Assembly (NCBI GenBank): GCA_035630195.1
Contig: DASQLD010000405.1
Location: 1-21,384 of the forward strand
Length of the DNA stretch: 21,384 nucleotides
Source of the DNA: DASQDN01 sp035630195
GTDB lineage: Bacteria; Acidobacteriota; Terriglobia; Bryobacterales; Bryobacteraceae
Direction of reading: 5' to 3'
Part shown: one piece after another, positions 7,712 through 14,332 of the stretch
Layout of the letters: each line of letters opens with the position of its first letter
Position numbering within the stretch: position 1 is the first letter of the stretch
Program-made: the position numbers and the translations under genes
Notes under the pieces: generated by a model
What the model was told of the DNA's origin: nothing
Databases searched by the model: none
What the model saw: the letters and a program-made list of their open reading frames with translations, nothing else

Positions 7712-8640
7712 GTGTCTATTCCTTCTTTTCCGCCATCAATGACACGCCGAATCTGCAGGATTGCCGGTTTGGACTAGGCCCATTCATCCGCTTACACCCG
7801 GCCATTGGACTCAGGGCGTTCTGCCGACGTTTTCTCCATACTCCGACTGTCCGGCCTTACAATGTCGCCGGTCTTAATGTTTAGAACGCTCTGCAGGCTC
7901 TTAACATAGGCCTCCGTGATTCGACCGCCATGTTGTCGATGACCAATGTCCCGCACTTGATTTAGAATATTCGCGACGTCAACTCATCAATACGTTTGTC
8001 GAATCAGAGCGCAATGGCTCAATAGGTCGCGTGTTCCATTCGGCTGTCGGGTGTTCGGTCACATTGTGATCGAGGATTGTGCGTACCGATGCCTGCGACG
8101 AACATGTAATGTTAGGAACGTGACGCTGACCACCACGACGAAGTCGCGGGAGGGATCACCCGTGGCCCCGCTGCTCTTCTGCCCATGCACTCTAAGACGA
8201 ATCAGCGGAACTCGATTCGCCGCTAAGGACAAGTTGGAAGTCAGCGACGAGTGTGACGAGACTAGCGCCTTATCGAGTGCGTACTCGAGAATTGTATGGT
8301 CAGGTGCTGCGGCCATGCCGAATTCGTCGACATGACGGCCTCAATAGTAGTTGCTCGTAGCAGTGATGCGACCGCGTGGAAGACTTGGCCGAGTATCAGC
8401 ACCTTCACACCACCCGGCTATAGCGGCGGCAGGCTCGAGCACCTCAGTGATCTCCCGCCGACCGCGTACAGAAGCGTATATTCAACAAAAATCCTGTTTT
8501 AGTCCATAGACCTCAGATTGCACGTTCAAGCGCATTCTGACTGAAGTCACATTCGCTTGCCTATGTTCGTGTTACATGCATTGAAGGCGGTGGGAACTGG
8601 AACCGGCCGGTGCAGCTCTATATTGAGATATAGGAGGATA
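7712..8640. other. 929-nt gap: promoter of SYLF gene, small open frame, transposase relic
   Basis: Between the SYLF gene and tRNA-Leu there is no intact gene. From the left it holds the SYLF leader with its AAGGA site, then a minus-strand open frame from a GTG at 7956 to a TAA at 7792. That frame has 54 codons with reasonable codon use (…SLQSVLNIKTGDIVRP…) but no ATG and no family I know. Next is the decayed integrase-type transposase described separately. The last 120 nt before the tRNA contain a small AT-rich hairpin (CTATAT/ATATAG, 8618-8633), 8 nt beyond the encoded CCA. Confidence 0.6.
7979..8316 (-). mobile_element. Decayed integrase-core (rve/DDE) insertion-sequence transposase relic
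   Basis: Conceptual translation on the minus strand gives fragments in consistent order of an rve-type transposase. First, LAANRVPLIRLRVHG (about 8226-8182) resembles the ANPLWGxPRIHG segment. Second, DFVVVVSVTFLTLHV (8145-8101) resembles the first catalytic-Asp strand. After a frame change, VRTILDHNVTEHPTAEW (about 8086-8036) follows. The VTEHPTAEW motif is highly characteristic of one group of these transposases as I know it. Expected segments between the blocks are missing, at least one frameshift lies near 8100-8092, and the frame ends at a TGA (7981-7979) without the second Asp or the Glu. Faint similarity may continue upstream to about 8460. No terminal inverted repeats or target duplication were recognised. 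It is a dead remnant. Confidence 0.65.
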
Positions 8641-8729
8641 TGGTGGCGAAGGTGGGGGTCGAACCCACACGTTGAGTGAACAACGCCAGATTTTGAGTCT
8701 GGTGCGTCTGCCAGTTCCGCCACTTCGCC
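8641..8729 (-). tRNA. tRNA-Leu (anticodon CAA), CCA encoded
   Basis: The minus strand folds as a class II tRNA. The acceptor stem is GGCGAAG (8729-8723) paired with CTTCGCC (8651-8645), followed by discriminator A and a genomically encoded CCA. The anticodon arm is CCAGA-CTCAAAA-TCTGG, giving anticodon CAA for the UUG codon. A long variable arm (GTTGTTCACTCAAC) and a T-arm with GGTTCGACC are present, as expected for leucine. The 5' end lies only 11 nt past the stop of the Cas6-like gene on the same strand. It is therefore either co-transcribed with that gene or driven by a promoter inside its 3' end; a TAAGAT box overlaps the stop region. Confidence 0.95.
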
Positions 8730-8740
8730 GCTGGAACTTT

Positions 8741-9661
8741 TCACATCTTACCACTTGGGAGAGTTTTACAGAGGATTTCTCCTTTCCCCCAGACGGTTTG
8801 GCGCCCGACACCCGTCCATTCGGCGGCCTTGAGAAACGGATACAACTCGTTGAGATCTCCTTCGTATTCCGCCTCTCCTATAAATCCACCTAGCGAGTGG
8901 GTCTGACCAGTGCGACTGCTCCGGCGTTCGACGTCTACCCGCTTCACATTGCAGCGAGCCATCTTGATGTTTCGAGCCCGTTCGCCCAGGCTGAGGAAAT
9001 CGATACTGAGCGGACCGGAGCCGTAGAGAGATCGTAGTGTCGCGACGCGGTCACGGGCTCGAGCGAAAACCGCCGAGAAGTCGGGGGAAGCGACTAGCCC
9101 GGCTTCCGCCTTCAGTTCGGTCGGTGTTTTGAAATCGATTGCCATACGGCGGATCGGTTCGACCGTCGGTTTGAGCGAGATTACGAGTGGCCGGGATTCT
9201 TGGCCAATCTCATGATCCTTATTCAACACTGCCGCCGACAGCAATTCCGCACGGCCCCGAGGCGTACCCAGCCCTTCCCCAATCAGTTCTGTGAATGCCC
9301 TCACAAAGTGTGAGAGAACATCGGGATCCGTAGTGATGAAAAGGTGCAGATCGAAGTGGAAGGGTTCGCCGGGCCCAATCGTTCGACCATCGAGATGGGA
9401 TGCACGAAATACGAACGGCCTGGGGCAATCGACAAGCCCGCTAGGACCCGCCCCCGCGTGAGATGTCTCAAAAATGCGCGCATACACGCAACTATTGCGT
9501 GAGTCACAGGTGGATGCGTTTCTGCAGTGCGAGGCACATGCGCTCTTTTGGAAGATAGTTCCAAATGCTCCGCGGAGGATATTCGACGCCTTGCCTGGCG
9601 GGAATACGATATTGTCGATCGCAACGAAACTAAATCGAACGGGCAGTACTTCGAAAGTCAC
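8741..9661 (-). CDS. Cas6-family RAMP protein (CRISPR pre-crRNA endoribonuclease-like), orphan
   Basis: 306-residue protein resembling the CRISPR_Cas6 (PF10040-type) endoribonucleases that cut repeat RNA. Evidence: an N-terminal LRGAFG (29-34) followed by a cysteine cluster (C42, C46, C52, C58, with C79 further on) as seen in this subfamily. Near the C-terminus, LGGFIGEAEYEGDL (257-270) is followed by the glycine-rich loop GVGRQTVWGKGEI (284-296), a hallmark of RAMP/Cas6 folds. Length is normal for the family. The start is a GTG whose GTGA overlaps the stop of the upstream SGNH hydrolase gene, so translation is probably coupled. The catalytic residue is not obvious to me. No CRISPR repeat, cas1/cas2 or effector gene occurs in the window, so an RNA-processing role outside CRISPR, or action on a distant array, must be considered. 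Confidence 0.8.
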   Translation of the reverse strand: MTFEVLPVRFSFVAIDNIVFPPGKASNILRGAFGTIFQKSACASHCRNASTCDSRNSCVYARIFETSHAGAGPSGLVDCPRPFVFRASHLDGRTIGPGEPFHFDLHLFITTDPDVLSHFVRAFTELIGEGLGTPRGRAELLSAAVLNKDHEIGQESRPLVISLKPTVEPIRRMAIDFKTPTELKAEAGLVASPDFSAVFARARDRVATLRSLYGSGPLSIDFLSLGERARNIKMARCNVKRVDVERRSSRTGQTHSLGGFIGEAEYEGDLNELYPFLKAAEWTGVGRQTVWGKGEILCKTLPSGKM

Positions 9662-10317
9662 GGCTGTCGTGCCGGTAGAGCCGCTTCGATGACCTTTGCC
9701 ACCTGCTCAGCGAGCGCATTCGATCCTGCCGCCGTGAAATGAACGTTTACCGGCTCCTGTATCTGTTTGAGTTGCGGTAGCGCAAACGCATAGAGATCGT
9801 TTATGGGTACGCTGTTGTCACGCATCACACGCGCGGCAAGGCTGTTGTAAACTCCCACGTCAGCTGGAATACGAGGCGGGGAGACCTTGCCTTCAGGAAC
9901 GGGCGTTGTCGTAGCGTAGATCAGTCTTGCGCCCGTTTTCTTCAGTCTCTGGACGATGAGCTTCAGGTATCGTTCGTAGACCTCCGGTGAGACCTGCCGC
10001 TCACCGTCAGATAGCCGCTTCAAATCATGAAGTCCAAAGTTGAAATGGATGACATCCCAGCTCTTGTCCTCTGCCAACCAGGTGTCAATCAGGAATACGC
10101 CGTTACTCGATGGGCCTGCGTTACCGGGGATGCGGTGCACATTGGCTTTTCCCTCAAGAAGCTTTCGCACGGGAATCGAGTAGCCGATAGAGATGGAATC
10201 CCCGATGATTAATACCCGCGGCAATGTGGCATCGTCCTGGATGTCTGGGACTGGAGCCCGATAATCCTGCGCTGCCAGCGCCGCACAATAAAGCGGAAAG
10301 GCGATCAATCTTCGCAT
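9658..10317 (-). CDS. Secreted SGNH/GDSL-family hydrolase
   Basis: Esterase-type hydrolase, probably exported: the N-terminus RRLIAFPLYCAALAAQ looks like a signal peptide. Blocks of the SGNH fold are visible. Block I is IIGDSISIGYS with the nucleophile Ser, block II is the Gly/Asn region IPGNAGPSSNG, and block III is FNFGLHDLK, where the usual GxND Asn is replaced by His. Block V is NVHFTAAG with the catalytic His. I chose the ATG at 10317; in-frame GTG (10320) and TTG (10326) starts lie just upstream, and a GAGA site spaces best to GTG or ATG. It is divergent from the HAD phosphatase (67 nt) and overlaps the Cas6-like gene by 4 nt. Substrate unknown; a polysaccharide deacetylation or esterase role is a guess. 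Confidence 0.85.
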   Translation of the reverse strand: MRRLIAFPLYCAALAAQDYRAPVPDIQDDATLPRVLIIGDSISIGYSIPVRKLLEGKANVHRIPGNAGPSSNGVFLIDTWLAEDKSWDVIHFNFGLHDLKRLSDGERQVSPEVYERYLKLIVQRLKKTGARLIYATTTPVPEGKVSPPRIPADVGVYNSLAARVMRDNSVPINDLYAFALPQLKQIQEPVNVHFTAAGSNALAEQVAKVIEAALPARQP

Positions 10318-10369
10318 CACAGTCAATATCTCATTTTGATTTACATTTCTGGTTGGAACTCAAATCGGT

Positions 10370-10375
10370 TAGTAT
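10370..10375 (+). promoter_or_regulatory. Possible -10 box before the HAD phosphatase gene
   Basis: TAGTAT ends 9 nt before the ATG at 10385, which would place the transcription start within or next to the start codon; a GGAA lies between. There is no good -35 match at 17-18 nt. Weak on its own. Confidence 0.3.
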
Positions 10376-10384
10376 CTGGAACGA

Positions 10385-11056
10385 ATGAGTACCATAGATG
10401 AGGTGATTGCGCTCATATTCGATATGGACGGTGTGATTGTGGACTCTACCCCGACCCACACCGAAGCTTGGCGTATTTATCTCGACCGGCATGGCCTTGA
10501 TACAGCGGATATTGCAGACCGCATGCTGGGCAAGCATAACGACGAGTTAGTACGTGCTTTTTTCCCGGCTGACCGGCTAACCGCACAATCAATTGCCGAA
10601 CACGGGTTGCAAAAGGAGGCGTTGTACCGGGAAATGATGGCTTCGGTAGTTGAGGACAAACTCGTCCCAGGCGTCAAAGAATTCATAGTTCGTAACAAAC
10701 AGAATCCGATGGCGGTGGCGACAAATGCCGAGCCTCTGAACGTGGACTTCGTACTGACGGCCGCGAGTTTGCGTTCCTACTTCAAAGTCGTGGTCGACGG
10801 TCACCAAGTGATAAATCCCAAACCGCATCCGGACGTATACCTGCGAGCAGCAAGTATGCTCGGCTACGATCCTGCAAATTGTGTGGTCTTTGAAGACTCG
10901 TTAACAGGGGTTGAGGCGGCTCGAGCTGCAGGAACCAAAGTTGTCGGTGTAACTACAACTCTGGCGGCATTTGCCGATGTTGATATGACGATACGCGATT
11001 TTTTCGATCCCAAGCTTGAGTCATGGCTTTCGGAATTTACAGTCTCGCATTCCTAA
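10385..11056 (+). CDS. HAD-superfamily phosphatase/phosphomutase (beta-phosphoglucomutase-like)
   Basis: Cytoplasmic HAD hydrolase of 223 residues with a cap domain of the beta-phosphoglucomutase type. Motif I is FDMDGVIVDS with nucleophile D13 and acid/base D15. Motif II is VATNA with T113, motif III is K146 in NPKPHPD, and motif IV is FEDS with E170-D171. Sugar phosphates are the typical substrates; the sequence cannot separate a phosphatase from a mutase. The ATG follows GGAA by a workable distance. The 3' end overlaps the kinase gene that follows by 34 nt, so the two are probably translated from one message. Confidence 0.85.
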   Translation: MSTIDEVIALIFDMDGVIVDSTPTHTEAWRIYLDRHGLDTADIADRMLGKHNDELVRAFFPADRLTAQSIAEHGLQKEALYREMMASVVEDKLVPGVKEFIVRNKQNPMAVATNAEPLNVDFVLTAASLRSYFKVVVDGHQVINPKPHPDVYLRAASMLGYDPANCVVFEDSLTGVEAARAAGTKVVGVTTTLAAFADVDMTIRDFFDPKLESWLSEFTVSHS

Positions 11057-13395
11057 TCCTGCTTTTCGGGCGATCAGTTCTATTCGCCTGGCAAGCTCCG
11101 ACACCGGCTGAGGGACCTCCGCTGGTCAGCCTGCGATCGATTCAGGAAAGACATGCGCCAGCGTACACTCCTGTTCGGATCGGCCAGCGGGTCACAGTAA
11201 GCGGCGTCGTCGCTACACGAGCCGTCAATTTCGGGGAATACGCGCACCTACCCATCCAAGGAGACGAGAACTTCGGGCTGTTTATCGAGCGCGCTCGAGG
11301 GGCCTTAGACGCCTTCTCGCCTGGGGACGTGATTCAGGCCACGGGCGTTGTCGGCCACCGTTCCGGTCCGCCAGTGCTCGTCGCTGATAGCATTTCAAAG
11401 CAAGGCGAACGGCAACCCCCGAAACCGCAAAAACTTCAGATCGCCGATTTGACGAAGTTCGAGAACATCGGCAAATACATTGCCGTCGATGCGTTTATTC
11501 TGGCTGCCGGGCAAAATGCCGGCGGGGACGTAATCATTATCGGCGGAGGCAAGAATACTCCGATCAGCGTGTTCTATCCGCGCTTTCATCGGTGGAGCGG
11601 CCCAGGGCTTCACAAATACGAGCCCGGCGACCAGATCCGAGTCACGGCTCTCGCTTCGCAATACTGCCCGGTGGAGCCTTACGACCGGGGCTTCCAGCTT
11701 GTGGTTGACGATCCCTCGCAACTCCTGCTGCTGGAACGAGGATGGATGATTCCACCCGGCATCGTGCTCTACCTGCTCGTCACGATGTTGTTCGCAATCG
11801 GCGTCTGGTGGATGCGCGAACACCGGATGGCCGAGCAACGCAGAACGATCCGAAGCATGATGTCACTTTCCGAGGAAGTACTGTCGGCGAATAGCGTCGG
11901 CGAGATTTCCCGAAAAATCCAGGCCGTTTTACCGAACCTCCTGAAGGCTTGGAAAATTGATCTTTACCTTCTGAACCGTATACGCAGCACGCTTGACCGC
12001 ATTCCCGATGACATATCCGCCGAACCAGTGACCATTGCGATCGAACAACCTGAAGGAACAATGGCAGCGGCCGTTGCACTTTGCTTTCGAAACCGGGCAC
12101 TGTTGACCGTACCGGACTTTAGAAAAAGTCCACTGATCGAGTTCCCCAAACATTTCGATTTACCTGCGTCGGCCGTTTTTGTGCCGATGTTCGCGCAACG
12201 CGACGTGCTGGGCGTGGTAGCTGTGCAATTTCGCGTCCGATTGAAAACGAATCGCAACCAACAGGCTGCACTACAGCACGTCGCCAATCAGATCGCGGCT
12301 TCCCTGCGCCTTCAGGAGCAACAGTCCATTCGCGAGCAATTGCTTCGAACCGAAAAGATGGCGGCCGCGGGGCAGCTAATCTCCGCTGTGGCGCACGATT
12401 TGCGCGCTCCCTTAAATGCGATCCGTGAGGCTGCTACTCGGATTCGTGGCGAACGGAATGGCAATGAAGAAATGGAGATTACGGCCGAGGCCGAACGCGG
12501 TCTTCAGATCGTTACTCACTTGCTGTCATTTGCCCGTCTTGAAAGGTCGGAAGCACGAGCCGTCAATTTACACGAGCTTGTCACCGGGGTTATGGAGGCG
12601 CGCGAACCGGAATGGCTGCGCAAGGGCTTGCATGTTGAGAATACGCTTCCGGTCACGCCGGTAGAAGTGTTTGTAGATGAGAGTGAGTTGGAGCAGGTAG
12701 TTCTCAGCCTCCTCATCCAGGTGGAGCACACGGTTGAGAATTATGCCGGCAATCGTGTTCGTGTCAGCAGCCGTGTTCTGGGGACACGCGTACAAATTGC
12801 CATCGATTTCGAAGGACCCGCCGAGGTTTCAGACACACCAGACGAGCCGACGCCAGGAGACGCGTTCAGCCTTCCTGTTTGCCAGGCGATCGCGCAGAGC
12901 CACGGCGGCGACATTCGCTTGTTCCAGACGCCACAGGGTGGATACCGCTATGAGTTGGAATTGCCGGTTCATCACGCTCCTCTACCCACGGAAGTTTCGA
13001 TTGCCCCCCCGTCCCGTCATGCCTCCCGGGTTCTTACGGTGATTCTGATTGAGCCGGATGCGCCTCTCCAAAGACGGCTTTTGGCGATGCTGAGTGTTCG
13101 CGGGCACCGAGCAATCCCTGTAGACAGCGCAGAAGAAGCCGTCGATATGGTCCAGCGCATGCCGTTTGACGTGATCTTCTGTACAGTCAGGCTGCCCGGG
13201 CTGAGCTGGATCGAATTCTACAAACGCGTTCGCCGCCGAATTTCGGTGTTTGTGGCGCTTACGGAGAACTACGATACCGACGCGGGTGGAGTTCTGAAAG
13301 ATGGCGCTGGCTTCGTTCTGTGCAAGCCCATAGAGGAGAGCGAGTTAGATGGCGTTCTCGCCGATGTTGAGGCGCGACACGGGTCAAGACATTGA
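11023..13395 (+). CDS. Membrane hybrid histidine kinase-like protein with degenerate ATPase and receiver domains
   Basis: 790-residue membrane sensor. Order: signal or anchor helix (5-23), periplasmic region about 30-240 with OB-fold-like strands (RVTVSGVVATRA…VIQATGVVG), a TM helix at 246-264, GAF-like domain about 290-430, HisKA about 440-510, ATPase-like about 545-650, receiver-like about 670-790. The phospho-acceptor H458 is in a good H-box (AHDLRAPLN). The ATP-binding boxes are eroded: the N-box reads SLLIQVEH (S562, Q566 where Asn is expected), G1 reads DFEGP, and G2 reads AFSLPVCQ. The receiver has T721 where the Asp belongs (FCTVRLPG) and lacks the acidic pair (EPD at 677-679), yet keeps T747 and K768. 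It overlaps the HAD gene by 34 nt. It may sense and scaffold rather than catalyse; that is inference. Confidence 0.85.
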   Translation: MAFGIYSLAFLILLFGRSVLFAWQAPTPAEGPPLVSLRSIQERHAPAYTPVRIGQRVTVSGVVATRAVNFGEYAHLPIQGDENFGLFIERARGALDAFSPGDVIQATGVVGHRSGPPVLVADSISKQGERQPPKPQKLQIADLTKFENIGKYIAVDAFILAAGQNAGGDVIIIGGGKNTPISVFYPRFHRWSGPGLHKYEPGDQIRVTALASQYCPVEPYDRGFQLVVDDPSQLLLLERGWMIPPGIVLYLLVTMLFAIGVWWMREHRMAEQRRTIRSMMSLSEEVLSANSVGEISRKIQAVLPNLLKAWKIDLYLLNRIRSTLDRIPDDISAEPVTIAIEQPEGTMAAAVALCFRNRALLTVPDFRKSPLIEFPKHFDLPASAVFVPMFAQRDVLGVVAVQFRVRLKTNRNQQAALQHVANQIAASLRLQEQQSIREQLLRTEKMAAAGQLISAVAHDLRAPLNAIREAATRIRGERNGNEEMEITAEAERGLQIVTHLLSFARLERSEARAVNLHELVTGVMEAREPEWLRKGLHVENTLPVTPVEVFVDESELEQVVLSLLIQVEHTVENYAGNRVRVSSRVLGTRVQIAIDFEGPAEVSDTPDEPTPGDAFSLPVCQAIAQSHGGDIRLFQTPQGGYRYELELPVHHAPLPTEVSIAPPSRHASRVLTVILIEPDAPLQRRLLAMLSVRGHRAIPVDSAEEAVDMVQRMPFDVIFCTVRLPGLSWIEFYKRVRRRISVFVALTENYDTDAGGVLKDGAGFVLCKPIEESELDGVLADVEARHGSRH

Positions 13396-13420
13396 AGGCA
13401 TTCGGTAACCGGAATCCTGT

Positions 13421-13426
13421 TATGCT
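13421..13426 (+). promoter_or_regulatory. Extended -10-like box TGtTATGCT before the small secreted protein
   Basis: TATGCT preceded by TG one base upstream fits an extended -10 element. It lies 16 nt before the ATG at 13443 and just ahead of a GGGGAG ribosome-site-like stretch (13435-13440), so promoter, leader and start are arranged sensibly. No good -35. Confidence 0.35.
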
Positions 13427-13442
13427 CGTCTCACGGGGAGAA

Positions 13443-13922
13443 ATGTTTCGAGCCATTATTGCCCTTTCCCTGCTGATTTCTTCAATCGGAGTCGCGGCAG
13501 ATAAATATACGGGGCCCCGCCCGCCGAAGGCCGATGTCGTATACCTCGTCCATGCGGACAATCTAATTGAGACGGAGCTTGGAAAGGCTAAGAGCGACGA
13601 GCGCAAAGATGTTGTCGTTGCGACCCTGCCGGGGCCTAGTTCTCCAGTTAAGACTCCGATGGCCGAACCGATCTTTCTTATCAAAACCGACAAAATAGCA
13701 GTCGATAAGCTTGCCGCGTTCAAACTGGACGTCAAGAATGGTCAGCGAGAAGTGGTCATCAGCGCAAAGAAGCTTAAGAACATGAAGGCCCCCATTCATC
13801 TGACCATCACTCGCCTAGATGATCGTCTGTACCGGGTCGAAGTTGACGAGGTACTGGAGAACGGTGAGTACTCACTCTCGCCGGACGGTTCGGACGAAAC
13901 TTTCAGCTTCCAGATCTACTGA
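13443..13922 (+). CDS. Small secreted protein of unknown function
   Basis: I do not recognise the family. From the ATG at 13443 the 159-residue product has a clean signal peptide (MFRAIIALSLLISSIGVAA) and a mature chain of alternating beta-like strands. The chain is rich in Lys, Asp and Val, with no Cys and no further membrane helix. The C-terminal part (APIHLTITRLDDRLYRVEVD…GEYSLSP) looks like a small beta-sandwich or barrel strand pair. The open frame extends 17 codons upstream to an ATG overlapping the kinase stop, and an ATG at 13422 is a second alternative. I prefer 13443 because of the signal peptide and the GGGGAG just before it, although the spacing is short. It lies between the kinase and the VOC gene on the same strand. 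Confidence 0.7.
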   Translation: MFRAIIALSLLISSIGVAADKYTGPRPPKADVVYLVHADNLIETELGKAKSDERKDVVVATLPGPSSPVKTPMAEPIFLIKTDKIAVDKLAAFKLDVKNGQREVVISAKKLKNMKAPIHLTITRLDDRLYRVEVDEVLENGEYSLSPDGSDETFSFQIY

Positions 13923-13932
13923 CGCTGTCTGC

Positions 13933-13938
13933 TACAAT
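13933..13938 (+). promoter_or_regulatory. -10-like box TACAAT 8 nt before the VOC gene start
   Basis: TGCTACAAT includes a near-consensus -10 hexamer with only eight bases to the ATG at 13947. There is no ribosome-site match between them, so a leaderless mRNA is possible. The -35 region (around 13908-13915) is poor. Confidence 0.4.
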
Positions 13939-13946
13939 CCCGTTGA

Positions 13947-14321
13947 ATGTTCAAAGGCCTGGAGCACACCGCGATCGCTTCCCCGAACCCACGCGCTCTC
14001 GCAAATTGGTATGTCGAGAACCTGGAGTTTGTAATCAATTTTGAATACGACGGCAACTATTTCGTACGTGCCAAGAACGGGTCGATGCTTGAGATTATCC
14101 CGTCTCTTGGGGACCGGGGACCCCAGAACCTGAAGGATCCCGGCATTCGACACCTCGCAGTCGATGTGGATAGCTTTGACGAAGCGCTAGAGCTACTGCG
14201 CGGGAAGAAAGTCAATTTCATCGGTGAGCCATTCGAGAACCAAGGAAATCGCCTGGTGTTTTTCACGGATCTGGACGGAAACTACCTCCATCTGATCGCG
14301 CGAACAAAGCCGCTTCCGTAG
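13947..14321 (+). CDS. VOC-superfamily (glyoxalase/dioxygenase-like) metalloprotein
   Basis: 124-residue single-domain vicinal-oxygen-chelate protein made of two beta-alpha-beta-beta-beta halves, cytoplasmic. Metal ligands can be placed by position: H7 (GLEHTAI), E49 (SMLEIIP), H69 (IRHLAVDV), and at the fourth site H115 (GNYLHLI) instead of the Glu of glyoxalase I. An H/E/H/H set differs from classical glyoxalase I, so lactoylglutathione lyase activity should not be assumed; isomerase, dioxygenase or binding-protein roles are equally possible. It lies 24 nt after the small secreted protein and 11 nt before the MFS gene, and is probably co-transcribed with the latter. Confidence 0.85.
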   Translation: MFKGLEHTAIASPNPRALANWYVENLEFVINFEYDGNYFVRAKNGSMLEIIPSLGDRGPQNLKDPGIRHLAVDVDSFDEALELLRGKKVNFIGEPFENQGNRLVFFTDLDGNYLHLIARTKPLP

Positions 14322-14332
14322 CGCAGGCACCG

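Noticed and set aside
8618..8633. CTATAT/ATATAG hairpin after the tRNA as a terminator
   Set aside because: AT-only stem of low stability without a T-run; too weak to list as a feature.
8641..8729. tRNA-Leu as an integration (att) site for a genomic island
   Set aside because: No integrase gene and no second copy of the tRNA 3' end were seen; the nearby transposase relic is of a type that does not target tRNA ends by site-specific recombination.
8547..8811. Two minus-strand open frames of 65 and 79 codons
   Set aside because: Both read through the tRNA-Leu gene.
8741..10326. CRISPR array expected near the Cas6-like gene
   Set aside because: No regularly spaced direct repeats were found on either side of the gene or elsewhere in the window by reading.
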